A stretch of DNA of 64,000 nt from contig NC_089490.1 in assembly GCF_036850765.1 (NCBI RefSeq), forward strand, positions 278,828,482 through 278,892,481, written 5' to 3'. Shown one piece after another: positions 1 through 10,917 of the stretch; within the stretch, counting starts at the first letter, position 1; each line of letters opens with the position of its first letter. This DNA is from Saccopteryx bilineata (Eukaryota > Chordata > Mammalia > Chiroptera > Emballonuridae). A program made the translations under genes and the position numbers. The notes under the pieces were generated by a model. It made no database searches. It saw nothing but the letters and a program-made list of their open reading frames with translations, and was not told the origin of the DNA.

Positions 1-1153
1 CTTTGCCAGAGCAGCCGCAGGAAACAAATGTGGGTGGTATCAACCCCTTCTTTGCCGCCCTCCACCACCTGCCATAGCCAGTGCCCCGAGGGTGACCCCC
101 TCTTCCGCCTTGGCACCCATAACAGTGCTCCATACTGTGCCTGAAAATGGCTGAGTACCCTCAGTGAACTGAGGTGAGGGTGGGAGTTAAAGGAAACCTG
201 ATAATTAGGGACCTGCTTTTTGACAGGAACATTTTGTCCTTCAAAAGAGGCGTCAGAGAAACCGCAGGCTGCTGTCCCTGCTCCAATCTGCACTGGGACT
301 TTTGTAAGGATGCCCCCTAAGAACCAGGTGACAGCCCCCGCAAGGAAACCAGGAATGTTGCGTTATGGCCATGTTTTGGATTTGTCTCCTAAAGTGGAAC
401 TGAATTTGTTTACCCACATCAATCACATGATTTGATTCTGAGTAACTTTTGACCATTTCCAAAAATCAGCTCCAGGCTGGAAAGGTGAAAGGCTGCCCTT
501 TAAGAGACATTTAAAAAGTCATCACATTTTTTTCTGGTGGCTCTCTGGAGCCACCACCTCTGTTTAATCAGCTTCAGGTCAGTTCTGCACTTCTTTGTGG
601 TCTTAGAAATAGAGGAAACTGGGCATTTCCGTTTGGTTAACGCCTCTCTCACTGCCAGACTGAAACTAGCCCATCCTGAGGGAAGCAAAGGAAGTTCCTA
701 TTTTTTTCCCCCCTGGGCTGGGCTAACTTGCTGATCATGCTTCCAACAGGAATGAACCGCAATTTCCCACTGAGCTTCCCTCCTCTGTGTTTGAGCAGTT
801 GTACCTGCAGGCTTCCACTTTACAGAGCTTTGTAATCAAAGGCAGGTGAAAAATACACCTTGCTTCTGTCCTATTTTTGAATCTTCCTCATCTTGTCTCT
901 GCTCTGTCCCTCCTACATTTTTGTGTTTAGTTTGGTTTTGTGCCTGAATTCAGTGTAATAGGAGAGGGAAATTATATACATTGCCTGAAATCATAATTGT
1001 CAGAGACATAAATGCTTCTTACTGAGCTCATCGCATTGGTGGGATGTCAGGCAAGCACGTGTTCCAAGAATGTTCGCATTAAGTAGCGGCGGGGACTGGG
1101 CCCTGCCTCTGTCCTCTCTTCCTCATTAGTAAAGAGGAGCTGTGGGTTAGAGC
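1..1153. other. Intergenic, no recognised gene or repeat
   Basis: Mixed-composition non-coding DNA. The open frames here are short (under 75 codons), occur on both strands and show no family resemblance. I see no tRNA-derived SINE and no clear transposon boundary. Confidence 0.6.
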
Positions 1154-1400
1154 AGAGCGTCTCAAACTTGAGTGTGCATGTGACTCACCTCCTGGGTAGG
1201 GCCTGGGATTCTGCATTTAAACAGCTCTCTGGTGACAACCATCCAAGCACTGCACTTTGCTCTAAGCTCGGGAGCTTGCCTGACATGAGGAATCTCAGGC
1301 CCACCCCAATATCCTAACTCAGAACTTGCATTTTTACCAGATCCCTGGGTCATTTGAATGCACTTTAGAATGTGGGGCTCAGTGCTAGGCCACAGAGGAA
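1154..1400. repeat. hAT-Charlie-type fossil fragments (MER20/MER5-like)
   Basis: The left edge resembles the terminal motif of these elements (CAGAGCGTCTCAAACTTGAG). The body repeats the family pattern of an ATCTCAGGCCCACCCC-like block followed by a GAACTTGCATTTTTACCAG-like block. Two partial copies seem to abut, since the second-half pattern occurs twice. These are non-autonomous DNA transposon relics with no coding capacity. The family name is from memory of consensus patterns. Confidence 0.5.
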
Positions 1401-1424
1401 GGAGATCCTGCACGTTGGCATCAT

Positions 1425-1975
1425 TGGGGAATTTGACAGCCCTGATGCCTGCATCCTACCACTGGGGTCCTAATTTAATTGATAAGGAGTGGTTTGTAAT
1501 AAAAGTCTTTATTTTATATTTTAAAATTTTTTCTTAAGTGAGAAGCAGAGAGGCAGAGAGACAGACTCCCACATGTGCCCCAATTGGGATCCACCTAGCA
1601 AGTCCCCTATAGGGAGATGCTCTTCCCATCTGGGGCCATTGCTACATTGCTCAGCAACTGAGCTATTTTTGCACTTGAGGTAAGGCCATGGAGCCATCCT
1701 CAGCACCTGGGGTCAACTTGCTCCAACCAAGCCATGGCTGCAGAAGGGGAAGAGAGAGATAGTGAGAGAGAAGGGAAAGAGGGAGGGGTGGAGAAGCAGA
1801 TGGTCATTTCTCTTGTGTGCCCTGCCTGGGAATTGAACTTGGGACATCCATATGCCAGGCCAGTGCTCTACCGCTAAGTCAACCGGCCATGGCTTGGTTG
1901 AAGAGTGGCTTGGACATCAGGAATTGTTCCAGATCCCAGGTGACTGAAGTGGGCAGCCCAGTTTGAGGAGCACTG
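1425..1975. repeat. Third hAT-like fossil, split by a SINE
   Basis: The left part (about 1425-1520) and right part (about 1894-1975) together read like one MER20-type element ending in GTTTGAGGAGCACTG, interrupted by the minus-strand SINE at 1526-1893. AGTGGTTTG before the SINE and AGTGGCTTGG after it may be the duplicated target. Confidence 0.45.
1526..1893 (-). mobile_element. tRNA-derived SINE, long VES/Rhin-1-like type
   Basis: Read on the minus strand it starts with a tRNA-like head (GGCC...GGTTGACTTAGCGG, A box; GTTCAATTCCC-like B box), continues with the block AGAAATGACCATCTGCTTCTC, a CT-rich stretch and the family-specific body. It is diverged from the copies at 44.6 and 62.1 kb, so it is an older insertion. 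Pol III-type retroposon mobilised by L1, non-coding. Confidence 0.85.
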
Positions 1976-2585
1976 GATTGGAAGGTCTTTAGGCCTTAAT
2001 CCACGATGCCACAGATTTCACTGAGGTGATTCCGCCCAGCCAAAACGAGCCAGGAAAGGCACCTGAGCAATATGGAAGTGTCTATGGAATGTTGCTTCTG
2101 AATTGTCCCAGCTCTCTCAAAATGGGACCTGGTTACAGCAAACAAAGGACCAGTCCTTGCCAATAGTATGAAATATACATGCACTCTCCCAACTTCCTCT
2201 GTCTCTGGTTCCCTTCAACCTTCAGGGGTCAACGGTCCTTGCTCTGGGCTCTAGCCTGACTTCAGAAGACCTTCTATCAGGAGAGGGTGTCCCAGACGGA
2301 AATCACCTGAAGCTGGTGTCCCGGAAGGAAAGGAGGACTGCCGAAACCATTTTTCTAAGAGAGAAACAAGGGTTTAATTGATTCCCAGGAGCAAACACAT
2401 TAGGGAATGAACACTGAAGGTGGAAATGTCTTTATTCAGGAGACTGCTTCAGCCTCTAGATTACACTTTCTCTTTGAAGAGTTTTATTTCTGGTATTATA
2501 ACTACTGTTTCACTGGTCAAAAGTGAATTATTTGCTTCCTCTGTGATAGACCTACGGAGTGAGATGAGCTTAGAAACTGTGAGTA
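1976..2585. other. Intergenic, no recognised gene
   Basis: Unique-looking sequence with only short open frames. There are no tRNA heads or CpG clusters. Part of it (about 2220-2400) has the feel of an old LTR, but I cannot align it to a family. Confidence 0.5.
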
Positions 2586-2992
2586 CAGTGGTTCTCAACC
2601 TAGGCAATTTTGCCTTAGTCTAGAGATATTTTTATTTTTTTTATTTTTTATTTTATTTATTCATTTTTTAGAGAGGAGAGAGACAGAGGAGAGAGAAACA
2701 GAGAGAGAGAAGGGGGGAGGAGCTGGAAGCATCAACTCCCATATGTGCCTTGACCAGGCAAGCCCAGGGTTTTGAACCGGCAACCTCAGCATTTCCAGGT
2801 TGACACTTTATCCACTGCGCCACCACAGGTCAGGCCTGGAGATATTTTTGATTGTTACCACTGAGGTGGGGAACAGTTACTGGCATATACAGTTACAGGG
2901 ATATACTGGTAATATCTTACATGCACAGGACAGCCTCCACCACAAAGAATTATCCAATCAAAGGGTCAATAGTGCTGAAAGCCCTACTTTAG
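2586..2992 (+). repeat. MER5A-like hAT element, interrupted by a SINE
   Basis: Begins CAGTGGTTCTCAACCTAGG and resumes after the SINE with the MER5A-type tail, including CACAGGACAGCCTCCACCAC and AAAGAATTATCC. The SINE at 2634-2835 lies inside it, which gives a relative age: the hAT copy is older than the SINE. Confidence 0.75.
2634..2835 (-). mobile_element. tRNA-derived SINE, short CCTGACCTGTGG type
   Basis: Minus-strand copy with head CCTGACCTGTGGTGG, B box GGTTCAAAACC and the AAGGCACATATGGGAGTTG block, then a CT-rich and A-rich tail. A 14-bp target duplication with one mismatch (CTAGAGATATTTTT / CTGGAGATATTTTT, 2620-2633 and 2836-2849) brackets it. Confidence 0.9.
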
Positions 2993-3074
2993 ACCCCAGG
3001 CAAGAGTGATTAGATTGTTTGTCTATATCTGCTTTCCTTGACAGTCAACAGTCAATCAAGAAATTAGCAGCTTG

Positions 3075-3245
3075 GCCTGACCTGTGGTGGTGCAGTGGAT
3101 AAAGCGTTGACTTGGAATGCTGAGGTTGCCGGTTCAAAACTCTGGGCTTGCCCAGTCAAGGCACATATGGGAGTTGAAGCTTCCTGCTCCTCCCCCTTCT
3201 CTCTCTCTCCTCTAAAATGAACAAATAAATAAAAATAATTAAAAA
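3075..3245 (+). mobile_element. tRNA-derived SINE, short CCTGACCTGTGG type
   Basis: Plus-strand copy with A-box region GTGGTGCAGTGGATAAAG and B-box GGTTCAAAACT, ending in an AAATAAATAAAAATAATTAA-like tail. The target duplication AAATTAGCAGCTTG / AAATTAACAGCTTG (3061-3074, 3246-3259) is 13 of 14 identical. Confidence 0.9.
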
Positions 3246-3259
3246 AAATTAACAGCTTG

Positions 3260-3988
3260 AATGATTACTCAATCAACTAATGATTATTCAGCCAGGAGAG
3301 TTCTCTGAGACTCTGCAGATACCTGAAAGAGTAACAGAGAGGCCCAGGACTGTCAGCTGTGCAGGTGCAGAGGCCCTGAAATGCCCTGCTTGACCGACTG
3401 CTCATACTCCGAAGGCAATGGTCCTCAGAATGCAGTGTGCACTCTCTAGCGGTTGGGCAACACTCAGTCCCTGTACAGAGAAAGATGTTAATCAGTGTTC
3501 AAACAATTTCTAGGCTCTCCCACCACCCTTTTCCAAACACTATCTCTCTGCAGCATTCAAAAAAGGAGGCTGCTCTATATGCACTAACTTGGAGGAACTC
3601 CAAGGCATATGGTTTATGGGAGCTACAAGGTGCAGGACAGTGCGTGTAAGGGCCGTCACCGAGTAAGAAGCAGACCATATCCATTTGGGGACGTCCATGA
3701 AACGGGATGGCAGTTGACTCCAGAGTCAGGGAGGGGCTTGGAAACAAGGCACGAGGTGGGCAAGAAGCAGAGGTGACAGTCTGCACTGAGAGAGAGAGAA
3801 AATGAGAGAGAGAGAGAGAGAGAGGGAGAGGAAGCTGCCTCCACTGTTGAGGGCCTCTACTTCCCAGTCCAACCCTTCAGGTCTGGAGATGGCTCTACAT
3901 TCTTCTCTAGCTGGTGTTCTCCCTTCTTTGTGAAGCAGGTTGATATAGACTATTCTTTACTGACAACCTAATTCTGTAGCCCACTGGA
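3260..3988. other. Intergenic with a (GA)n tract
   Basis: No gene recognised. A purine-rich GA microsatellite lies at about 3788-3828. The open frames around it on the minus strand simply translate the CT repeat. Confidence 0.6.
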
Positions 3989-4188
3989 GGATTGCCAGAT
4001 AGAATGCAGGACACCCAGTTAAATTTGAATTCCAAATAATGAATTATGTTCCAGATGAACCACAAATTTTAGTATAAGTACACCCCAAATGTTGTATGGA
4101 ACATACACAAAATATTATTCATTGTTAGTCTGAAATTCACATTTAACAGATATCCTATATTTCTAGTTGTTAAATCTGACACTGCTAC
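3989..4188. repeat. Palindromic MITE-like DNA transposon fossil
   Basis: The two halves are imperfect inverted repeats. The left arm carries ATGCAGGACACCCAGTTAAA then TTTGAATTCCAAATAATGAA. The reverse complement of the right arm carries TATAGGATATCTGTTAAA then TGTGAATTTCAGA and AATGAATAATATT. This is the pattern of an old, short, self-complementary non-autonomous DNA transposon found widely in mammals. I do not commit to a family name. Confidence 0.65.
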
Positions 4189-5050
4189 CCACTAGGCTTC
4201 CCCCCTCCCACAAGCCCAGGGCATGTACACATGGACAGTGAGAAGACTCTGTCCCTGGAGAAGTCGCTGGTGTCTAGGCGAGTCTCTGGGGCCTTGGCAT
4301 TGTGGCTGTGTCAGGTCTGCTCATATAAGTCGCCGGGGTGGGGTGGCCTGTGATTTGGAGAGAACAGTAGCGTCTGTTTAGTTGAATCCTGGGAGGTACT
4401 TCTCATTTCCTTTCCAGTTTTCAAGTCTCTGTAGACTGGGAAACATTGTCTCATACTGAAAAAGTATGCCTGGAGCTCGTGCAAATGACCTGATTTCTAA
4501 GTATAGAAGAAACACATTACGTCATTCACATCATGATGATGACGATATAAGTCCAATCCCTAACCCACAGTTCCAAAATCCAAAACACTCTAAAAAGACT
4601 TTTTTTTTTGGCAAGTTTGGAGATAAAACCCATCTTCATGTGGTCTGAGCTGACAAACGGCTATCCAGCTGCTGGGCCAGATTCTAGGCGCAGCCATAGT
4701 GAGGAACAGCAGATGAGCATGTCTGGCCTTTCTTGAAGTTCATCTGCCAGGCCCCTGTTCCTCTCACTCCACCGCGCAGACCACTGCAGAGGGCAGCCAA
4801 GCCATCTTCAAGGGCAATTAAGCCTGAAGACCCAAATGTTTCCCTGGCGGAGAGCTTGTCTGCCCTGGAGTCTCCTGGCAACCCAACCCCATGGGGATTT
4901 CTTTGGAAGGCTGAGAGGAGGAGGGGACTGTGCACACATCCTCCAGCTGGAAACATAAACTCAGGATGGTGGCTTCCTAAGAGCACATGGCCAGAACTGG
5001 GCTAAGAATAGTACGACTTCTTGAAATTACATGGAGCTTTGATTACAGAG
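4189..5050. other. Intergenic, no recognised gene
   Basis: Unique-looking sequence. Overlapping open frames of 90-119 codons on opposite strands near 4680-5360 have no family resemblance and run into the neighbouring MLT1 LTR. Judged chance frames. Confidence 0.6.
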
Positions 5051-5474
5051 CACATTAGTTTCCTGTGGCTGCTGTAAGCTGGGGGGCTAAAGCAACAGGA
5101 ATTCAGTCTTATGGTTCCGGAGGCGAGATGCCAAATTGAGGTGTTCGTGAGGCCATGATCCTTCTGAAGATGCCCAGAAAGATCCTCCCTTCTTTCTAAT
5201 TTGGGTGGCTTCAGCAGTCCTCGGGGGTGCTTTGATTTAATCTTCATCACCCAGTCTCTGCCTTTGTCTTCCCGTGGCCTTCTCCTGTGGGTGTCTGTGT
5301 CTCTGCGTCCAAATTTCTCTCTTTTCCTAAGGACACCGGCCATGTTAGATTCAGGACCCACCTTAATCCAGGATGAGTTTGTCTTAACTTGATTACATCT
5401 GCAGAAACCCTATTTCCAAATAAGGTCTTATTCTGAGGTTCCAGGTGGGGAGACACTATTCAACTCAGTGCACA
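5051..5474 (-). repeat. MLT1-type MaLR solo LTR
   Basis: Reverse-strand LTR of the ancient mammalian ERVL-MaLR group. Recognised by TTAGTTTCCTGTGGCTGCTG at its 3' end, ATTACATCTGCAGAAACCC, CTATTTCCAAATAAGGTC and a closing block equivalent to the LTR start. No internal coding region flanks it, so it is a solo LTR. Confidence 0.8.
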
Positions 5475-6414
5475 AAGTATCCTGTTTTGAAGTAATTTTT
5501 TGTGCAGTTGAATTTGCCACATTTAAGAATCTCCTGCTCCACTGTTTTGAATTTGGGTAGCATGAAAATTCAGGAAACATGTGTGTATGAGTTAGAGTAA
5601 TCTCTGTATCTTCCTGGCTTTACTCTTTAAGTTTATGTCTCACTCACATGAAGTTTAAAATGAGTGATCCTGACTAGCAGGTGGTATCCGCTGGTATCCA
5701 TTGGGCATTGATTTGGGGACCCATGGTCTCTGCGAGGTCCCCAAGTCATCTGCATCTGTCCACAGAGGGGAAGAACATGGAGACCATGTGGGCAGTTGTG
5801 CTGGGCCAGGCCTGGAAGCATTGCCCATCATGTCCACAAACATCCTCCAGGCCAGATCTCGGGCACAGGCCACATCAAGCAGTGAAGGCAGCTGAAGAGG
5901 GGTGGCTCTGGGCTGGAGGAAGAGGAGAGGGCTGGGGCAGAGACACAGCTGGGACTGGCAGTTCCAGCTGGCCCCCGAGGGAGGCTCATCCCTGGAGGAA
6001 TTTTTCCTCAGCTTCTTCTTCCCTTTGTTCTTGCCTCCACCTTGCTAAGCACTGTCTGGCCTCTGGTCAGACATTCAAGGATCCCTACTTTGTAGTACTA
6101 ATCCCTTGGACACCAAGAGGCAAACAGAAAGGAGCAACTCCACTGTAAAGGAGACTCTGAATGGATAAAGCCTAAAGGAACATGTTTTTGGACACGGCCT
6201 GAGTGAATCTAGATGACCCAGACTGGCCGGTGCATATGGGGACCTGCAGATGGGCTCTGTGAGCTTCCTGCTAAACCCACCTCTGATGCCCACCTGGAGC
6301 CCAGGGCCCCTCTTCTCAGCGGGGAGAAGCTGGTGCTGTGGGAGCCAGTGCCCTGGTCACCTGGAGGGAGCACTCAGGACCACATCTGGGCAGGGCTGCT
6401 CAGAAGGTAGAACT
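5475..6414. other. Intergenic, no recognised gene
   Basis: Moderately GC-rich sequence. A 155-codon open frame (5681-6148, plus) has low-complexity Ser/Trp/Gly-rich content, no recognisable domain and no splice context; I do not call it a gene. Confidence 0.55.
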
Positions 6415-6642
6415 CAGTGGTTTTCAACCTGCCATGCAAGGCCGCATTGAAACCAACTTTTAAAAATAAAATAAAATAGAACCAAGTAGAAAAAATACTA
6501 GGGTGCATAGACCATAGTAAGAGGAAGTTTGTTTCAGGAAACTTTAACTTCACCTTTATACATAAATGTTCTGGGTTGTGATGTAAAACATTTCTAAGCA
6601 AGGCTTGCAGTCAAAACCATTTGAAAGCCACCAGTCTGTGTA
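6415..6642. repeat. Short hAT-like non-autonomous element
   Basis: Starts CAGTGGTTTTCAACCTGCC and ends near TTTGAAAGCCACCAG, giving roughly matching terminal inverted repeats (CAGTGGTTTTCAA versus CTGGTGGCTTTCAAA). GTAGAACT before and GTAGAAGG after may be the decayed 8-bp duplication. AT-rich interior, no coding frame. Confidence 0.55.
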
Positions 6643-6744
6643 GAAGGCTTGAAAGTAGATGATGAAAACACACCAGGGAGGTAACAATTAGGTTTTAGAC
6701 TTTGTGCCTCCCGGAGGGAGTGGCGGCGTGAGGAAAGGGAGCCT

Positions 6745-7110
6745 GGCCTGCCTGGGTTTGAATGGTGACTGAGCCATGTTCCCCCAGGAGGTACTTGGCA
6801 GGATTAAGTCATTTCCCTGAGCCTCCATTTCCTTATCTGTCAAATGGGCTAAATAAGGACTTTATGGAGGAAGAGAAAGAGGAGGCTGAAATAGCTACTC
6901 ACAGTTATTGAATGCATCCTGTCCCAGACCTTGTTCTGAGCACCTGTGTATATTACCTCAGTGCTTCTGTACAAGACCTCTGTGATTAAGGATTAGTGTC
7001 ACTGGGTTTATTTGTGCAGACGAGGGAACCGAAGCACAGAGAGGCCAAGTGAATTGCTGTATATGAAAATGCCTGATACAGTGCTTGGCACATAGTACTG
7101 AAAAAATTTT
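6745..7110 (+). repeat. MIR SINE pair, one inside the other
   Basis: The plus-strand MIR pattern begins at 6745 (CCTGGGTTTGAATGG, then CTCCATTTCCTTATCTGTCA) and its tail reappears at 7068-7100 (ACAGTGCTTGGCACATAGTA). Between them, 6893-7065, a minus-strand MIR is visible (TTGTTCTGAGCACCTGTGTA, then AGGGAACCGAAGCACAGAGA). MIRs are ancient tRNA-derived SINEs shared by all mammals. Confidence 0.65.
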
Positions 7111-7992
7111 AATTTCCTTACCATTAATTTTATTTCAGATGCTTTAAAAGATCCTTAAATATAAGCAGATGGACAAGCTTGTGGATGCCAGTGTGAAGTA
7201 CTAGCTAGCAAACAGCCAGACAGCAGCTTTGAGAGGGTCCTGGAGGTGTGTGTTGGTGGCCCCTGGGAGGAACTGTGAAACAATGTCTGTTCACAGCAGG
7301 AGGGCAGAGGGTCCCTGCTGCCCTGTGGGCCACACCTGATTTTCAGCATCAGAGGAAACCCGTGTAGAACTGGGAGGAAGGGCTCCTCCCTTCTGGCTTT
7401 TACTGGTCAGCAGTGGCTACTAGAAAGACATGGTGGGCATGGCTGTCAATAAACTGGTTTATTACAGGTTTGTTAGATTAGAGACCTAGTCCTATTCTAT
7501 ACTCCAAGCCTCCCAAATCAACACTACCTCTAAGAAAAAACTTGCAATACCAAAGCAGCTTCAGAGGGCCCTTGCTTCTCTGCCCACAGTGATCACCCTA
7601 GCTCCTCCAGGACGGACTGCAGCCTTCCGGGGGACAACAGAGTCAGCCTCCCTCTGAGGGCAGCAGATGAACAATTAGACCAAACTGCAAGAAGTAATTA
7701 TGTCTTTGTTTCCCAGAACTTATAAACAGAGACCAAAGAGAGTTTGTATCATAGTGTCTCAGGGGCACTGGGATATTTGCTCTGAGAGCAACAACTGGGT
7801 TATATCTAAAGCTAGGTGGGACCACAGAAATGTTTCATCAACAATTACTGGTGACATTCAGAAGAAATATCTCTGAGTGAGATGCTTTCACTCAAGGAAG
7901 TTTCTCCTTGCCCTTCTTCTAAACAGTCTTTCTATACCATTTAATTATAGAAGATGCTTTATGCCATATCTTTATACAGTTTTTTTTTTTTA
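7111..7992. other. Intergenic, no recognised gene
   Basis: Unique-looking, with no tRNA head, LTR edge or long frame. Ends at the T-rich target of the next SINE. Confidence 0.6.
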
Positions 7993-8192
7993 ATTTTTCC
8001 TTAGAAAGGAGAGAGAGAGATGGTGGGGGGGGGGGAGAGAGAGAGAGGAGAGAGACAGAGAGGGAAGGGGAGGAGGAGCAGGAAGCATCAACTCCCATAT
8101 GTGCCTTGACCAGGCAAGCCCAGGGTTTCGAACTGGCGACCTCAGCATTTCCAGGTCGACACTTTATCCACTGCGCCACCACAGGTCAGGCC
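7993..8192 (-). mobile_element. tRNA-derived SINE, short CCTGACCTGTGG type
   Basis: Minus-strand copy with a clear head (reverse complement of GCGCCACCACAGGTCAGG), B-box region and a GA-rich region that includes a run of G at about 8025-8034. Flanked by CAGTTTTTTTTTT-like target sequence on both sides (from 7977 and 8194). Confidence 0.88.
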
Positions 8193-10034
8193 CAGTTTTT
8201 TTTTTTTGTTTTTTTTTTTAAATACAACTCATGACTTGTTTGGCTTCATCAGGAAAACTCAATAATTCACCTTGCTCAGTGCCTGGCACATACTGATCAT
8301 AAAATGAATGCGGAATAAAAAGTTATGATAACTATAGTAATATGCATAATTGTTTAAAAATAATAAAGTCGAAGTTAACTAGATGGAGTGCATCCTTCTG
8401 CCTCTTGTCTTGTCTGTGGGAACATCCCAGTGGTTATGCCTGTCTTGAGCAGGCTGCCTCCCAGTTAACTCAGAAAGGGTATTACTGCAAATATTATATT
8501 CTGGATGTTAGGGCAGGTGGAAGTGGAGGCTGGTTGGGGAAGGAGATCAGAGCAGCCTCCTGTGTGTGCCCCGAATCCACATGTCAGGGAGAAGAGCAGG
8601 GTGGTGGGCCCGAACCCCATGTCCCTCCCCCATCCCAATGGAGAAGAGATTTGTTCTCCAGCCTCCTAGGGCGCGGGTGGACTCTACTGCAGCAGGACCA
8701 TGGGCTTCAGAGATGGGAGCCCAGGGTCCCTAGAATGTAGAATGGTAGTGGCCACGTCTGCCACTGACAGGAGTGGGCAGGCTCCTTGGGGCAGGCCAGA
8801 GGGACCCAGGCTGGGCCGAGGTTGCAGGAAAACACACTCTCCCTGTCTGCTCACCGTGGGTAACATCTCCATCCTGGCTGTGACTGTTCCCTCAGCCTCA
8901 TCTACCCTTGGATGGGAGTTTATATATCATTTACCACTTCATGTAACATTATCAATTTACATAACTATAATACAATGCTCAAACCCAGGAAATCAACCTT
9001 GGTACATGATTACTAACTAAGCTACAGACTTGTTTGAATTTTACCTGTTTTTGTTTCCCTCTGTGCAGTAGAGGGCTAACTCTGCAGGCCTGAAGGTGTT
9101 CAAGTCCTGCACGTTCCAGAGAAAGGACTGGCCCTTGACCAGAATAAAAGGTCTTTAATTCCCTGCCCACCCCTCTCTCAAACACCAAATCTCCCCACAA
9201 ACTAGAAGTCCCCACTTCCTCGTTCCGCAGGCCCCTCTTGGAAGCCGGTTCCTCATCTCTACCTTTACTACTCAGCTAAGCTGTTAAATCCCGCATGAAA
9301 CCTTCCAGGCAGCCATGTGGCGAAAGAGAAGTACCCACGCTTCTGGTTAACAGAGGACCTTGTGCACGTGGCCCATCCCTCCTCACGTGGCTTATTCGAC
9401 TCTCTCCCTACATGGGCAGGGAGGTCGCTGGAGCAGGGCTGTGGTGGGCATGGGCTCTCTGTCTATTGAGGATAACACCCTCCTTGTGAGAAATGTGCCT
9501 TCTTTCTATCATAACCACAAGTTACCAGGCTCTTACAGAGTCTGCCTACAGTGACCACCACTGATTGGTCAGAATTGGATACCTGACTGCAGCTGGGCCA
9601 ATCAGGGCCCTTCACTGGGAAGGAGCAGTAGGTATCATTTGCCCTCTGGTGGTGAATGAAGCCCAGCGTCCTTGTGGGCGGAAGAGCCTGGCCTGGGATG
9701 GGAGAGTGAGCCCAGACAGTGGCCACGAACCGAACCCTGGAGTCTCTGCCTGCGCCCTCTACCCTTCCTGGGTTATGTGAGCCTGCCTTGGGGCTTTTTT
9801 ATCTTCAGCTTAACACCCGCACTAAGGTAAAGACAGTATTTCATCCTCTCTGTATCTCTAGCTAGTGGCAAAAGGCATTTCACGAGATTATCGAGTGAAT
9901 GAAATAGGAAAGTTCTGAGACACATCGGCAGCATCACCGGTTACCCAGGGCCATTCTTGCCTTTATATCCACGTAGAGGGAACTTGATAGACCAGAACCC
10001 AACCACAATTTCTTCTTTATGGGTCCTTTAAAAA
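8193..10034. other. Intergenic, no recognised gene
   Basis: About 1.8 kb without a recognisable gene. A 132-codon frame (8342-8740) and its antisense partner lack any domain. An L2-like snippet (GTGCCTGGCACATACTGATC) lies near 8280. Confidence 0.55.
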
Positions 10035-10139
10035 ATGTCGAATGACATTCATTTAACAGACACCTTCAAGAGACTGTCTAGGGGATTTGCAAAAACAGTT
10101 TGCTGGCCTAATGAAATCAGAACAGCCGTGTTTTCCATC

Positions 10140-10280
10140 CTAACTCGGGGATTAAGGAGGAAAAGCTGGCGTAAGCAGGGCACCGGGGTTCGCCCAGCTG
10201 TGGAGACGCGCAGTGCGCAGATTGCGAGGCTCAGCCGCCTGAGTCCAGGACGGTCGGCCAGGGCACAGCCGCAAATGGAG
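10140..10280. promoter_or_regulatory. Orphan CpG-dense patch
   Basis: A short GC-rich patch with about 11 CpG dinucleotides in roughly 110 bp, in an otherwise CpG-poor, AT-leaning neighbourhood. No exon is recognisable. It could be an unmethylated regulatory element, a decayed CpG-rich insertion or chance. The overlapping 87-codon frame has no family resemblance. Confidence 0.4.
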
Positions 10281-10917
10281 AAAAAGGGGGAAAAATGAAG
10301 TCCAGATTTTATTTCTCAAATTCAATTTTATTTTTCAGCTCATCTTAAAACCGATAAACAATTCAAGATAAGATAAATTGGTGGGACCACAACGTTATTC
10401 CTACTCTGTGGCTACGGTCACACTAAGGTAGAAATAAGCAACTGGTATATATGTTGGGAAACTGAGACCCTATTGTTTGTTCATTTAAAATAATTTTTTT
10501 TCTGATTATAAAACACAGAAGACCATTTATGGAAAATTTGCAAAATGTGGAAAAATGTAGTGTCCAGGACTGGCTTGTGAGAAAGGTTGGGGTGGGAAGT
10601 GGGTGGGTGGTCACATGGCTCGCACCCACCCCTGTGAGGCCCCGGTCATGGCATGGCACTTGACACAGTAATCTCACAAATATTCCCTTGGTTGGGGTGC
10701 ACCCTTGGTTGGGACGGTAGGCTTAGAGAGATAACATAGTTTTCTTAAGAACACACACAAGAAGAGATTTGAAAGTAGGCCATTTGCGCACTTTTTTGTG
10801 TTCTCCTATTTTACAGTGACCACAGCAGTGAAATCCAATGGGCAGTACATGGTTTCCTGAGGCTCTGCAAGTCATCTAGATGTACCTGTAGCTGTAGACT
10901 GATAACCACTTAGACAA
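10281..10917. other. Intergenic, no recognised gene
   Basis: AT-leaning DNA with a small MIR-like snippet near 10720-10760. No gene evidence. Confidence 0.55.

Noticed and set aside
5681..6148. 155-codon plus frame
   Set aside because: No family resemblance, no splice or promoter context, and comparable frames occur in overlapping registers.
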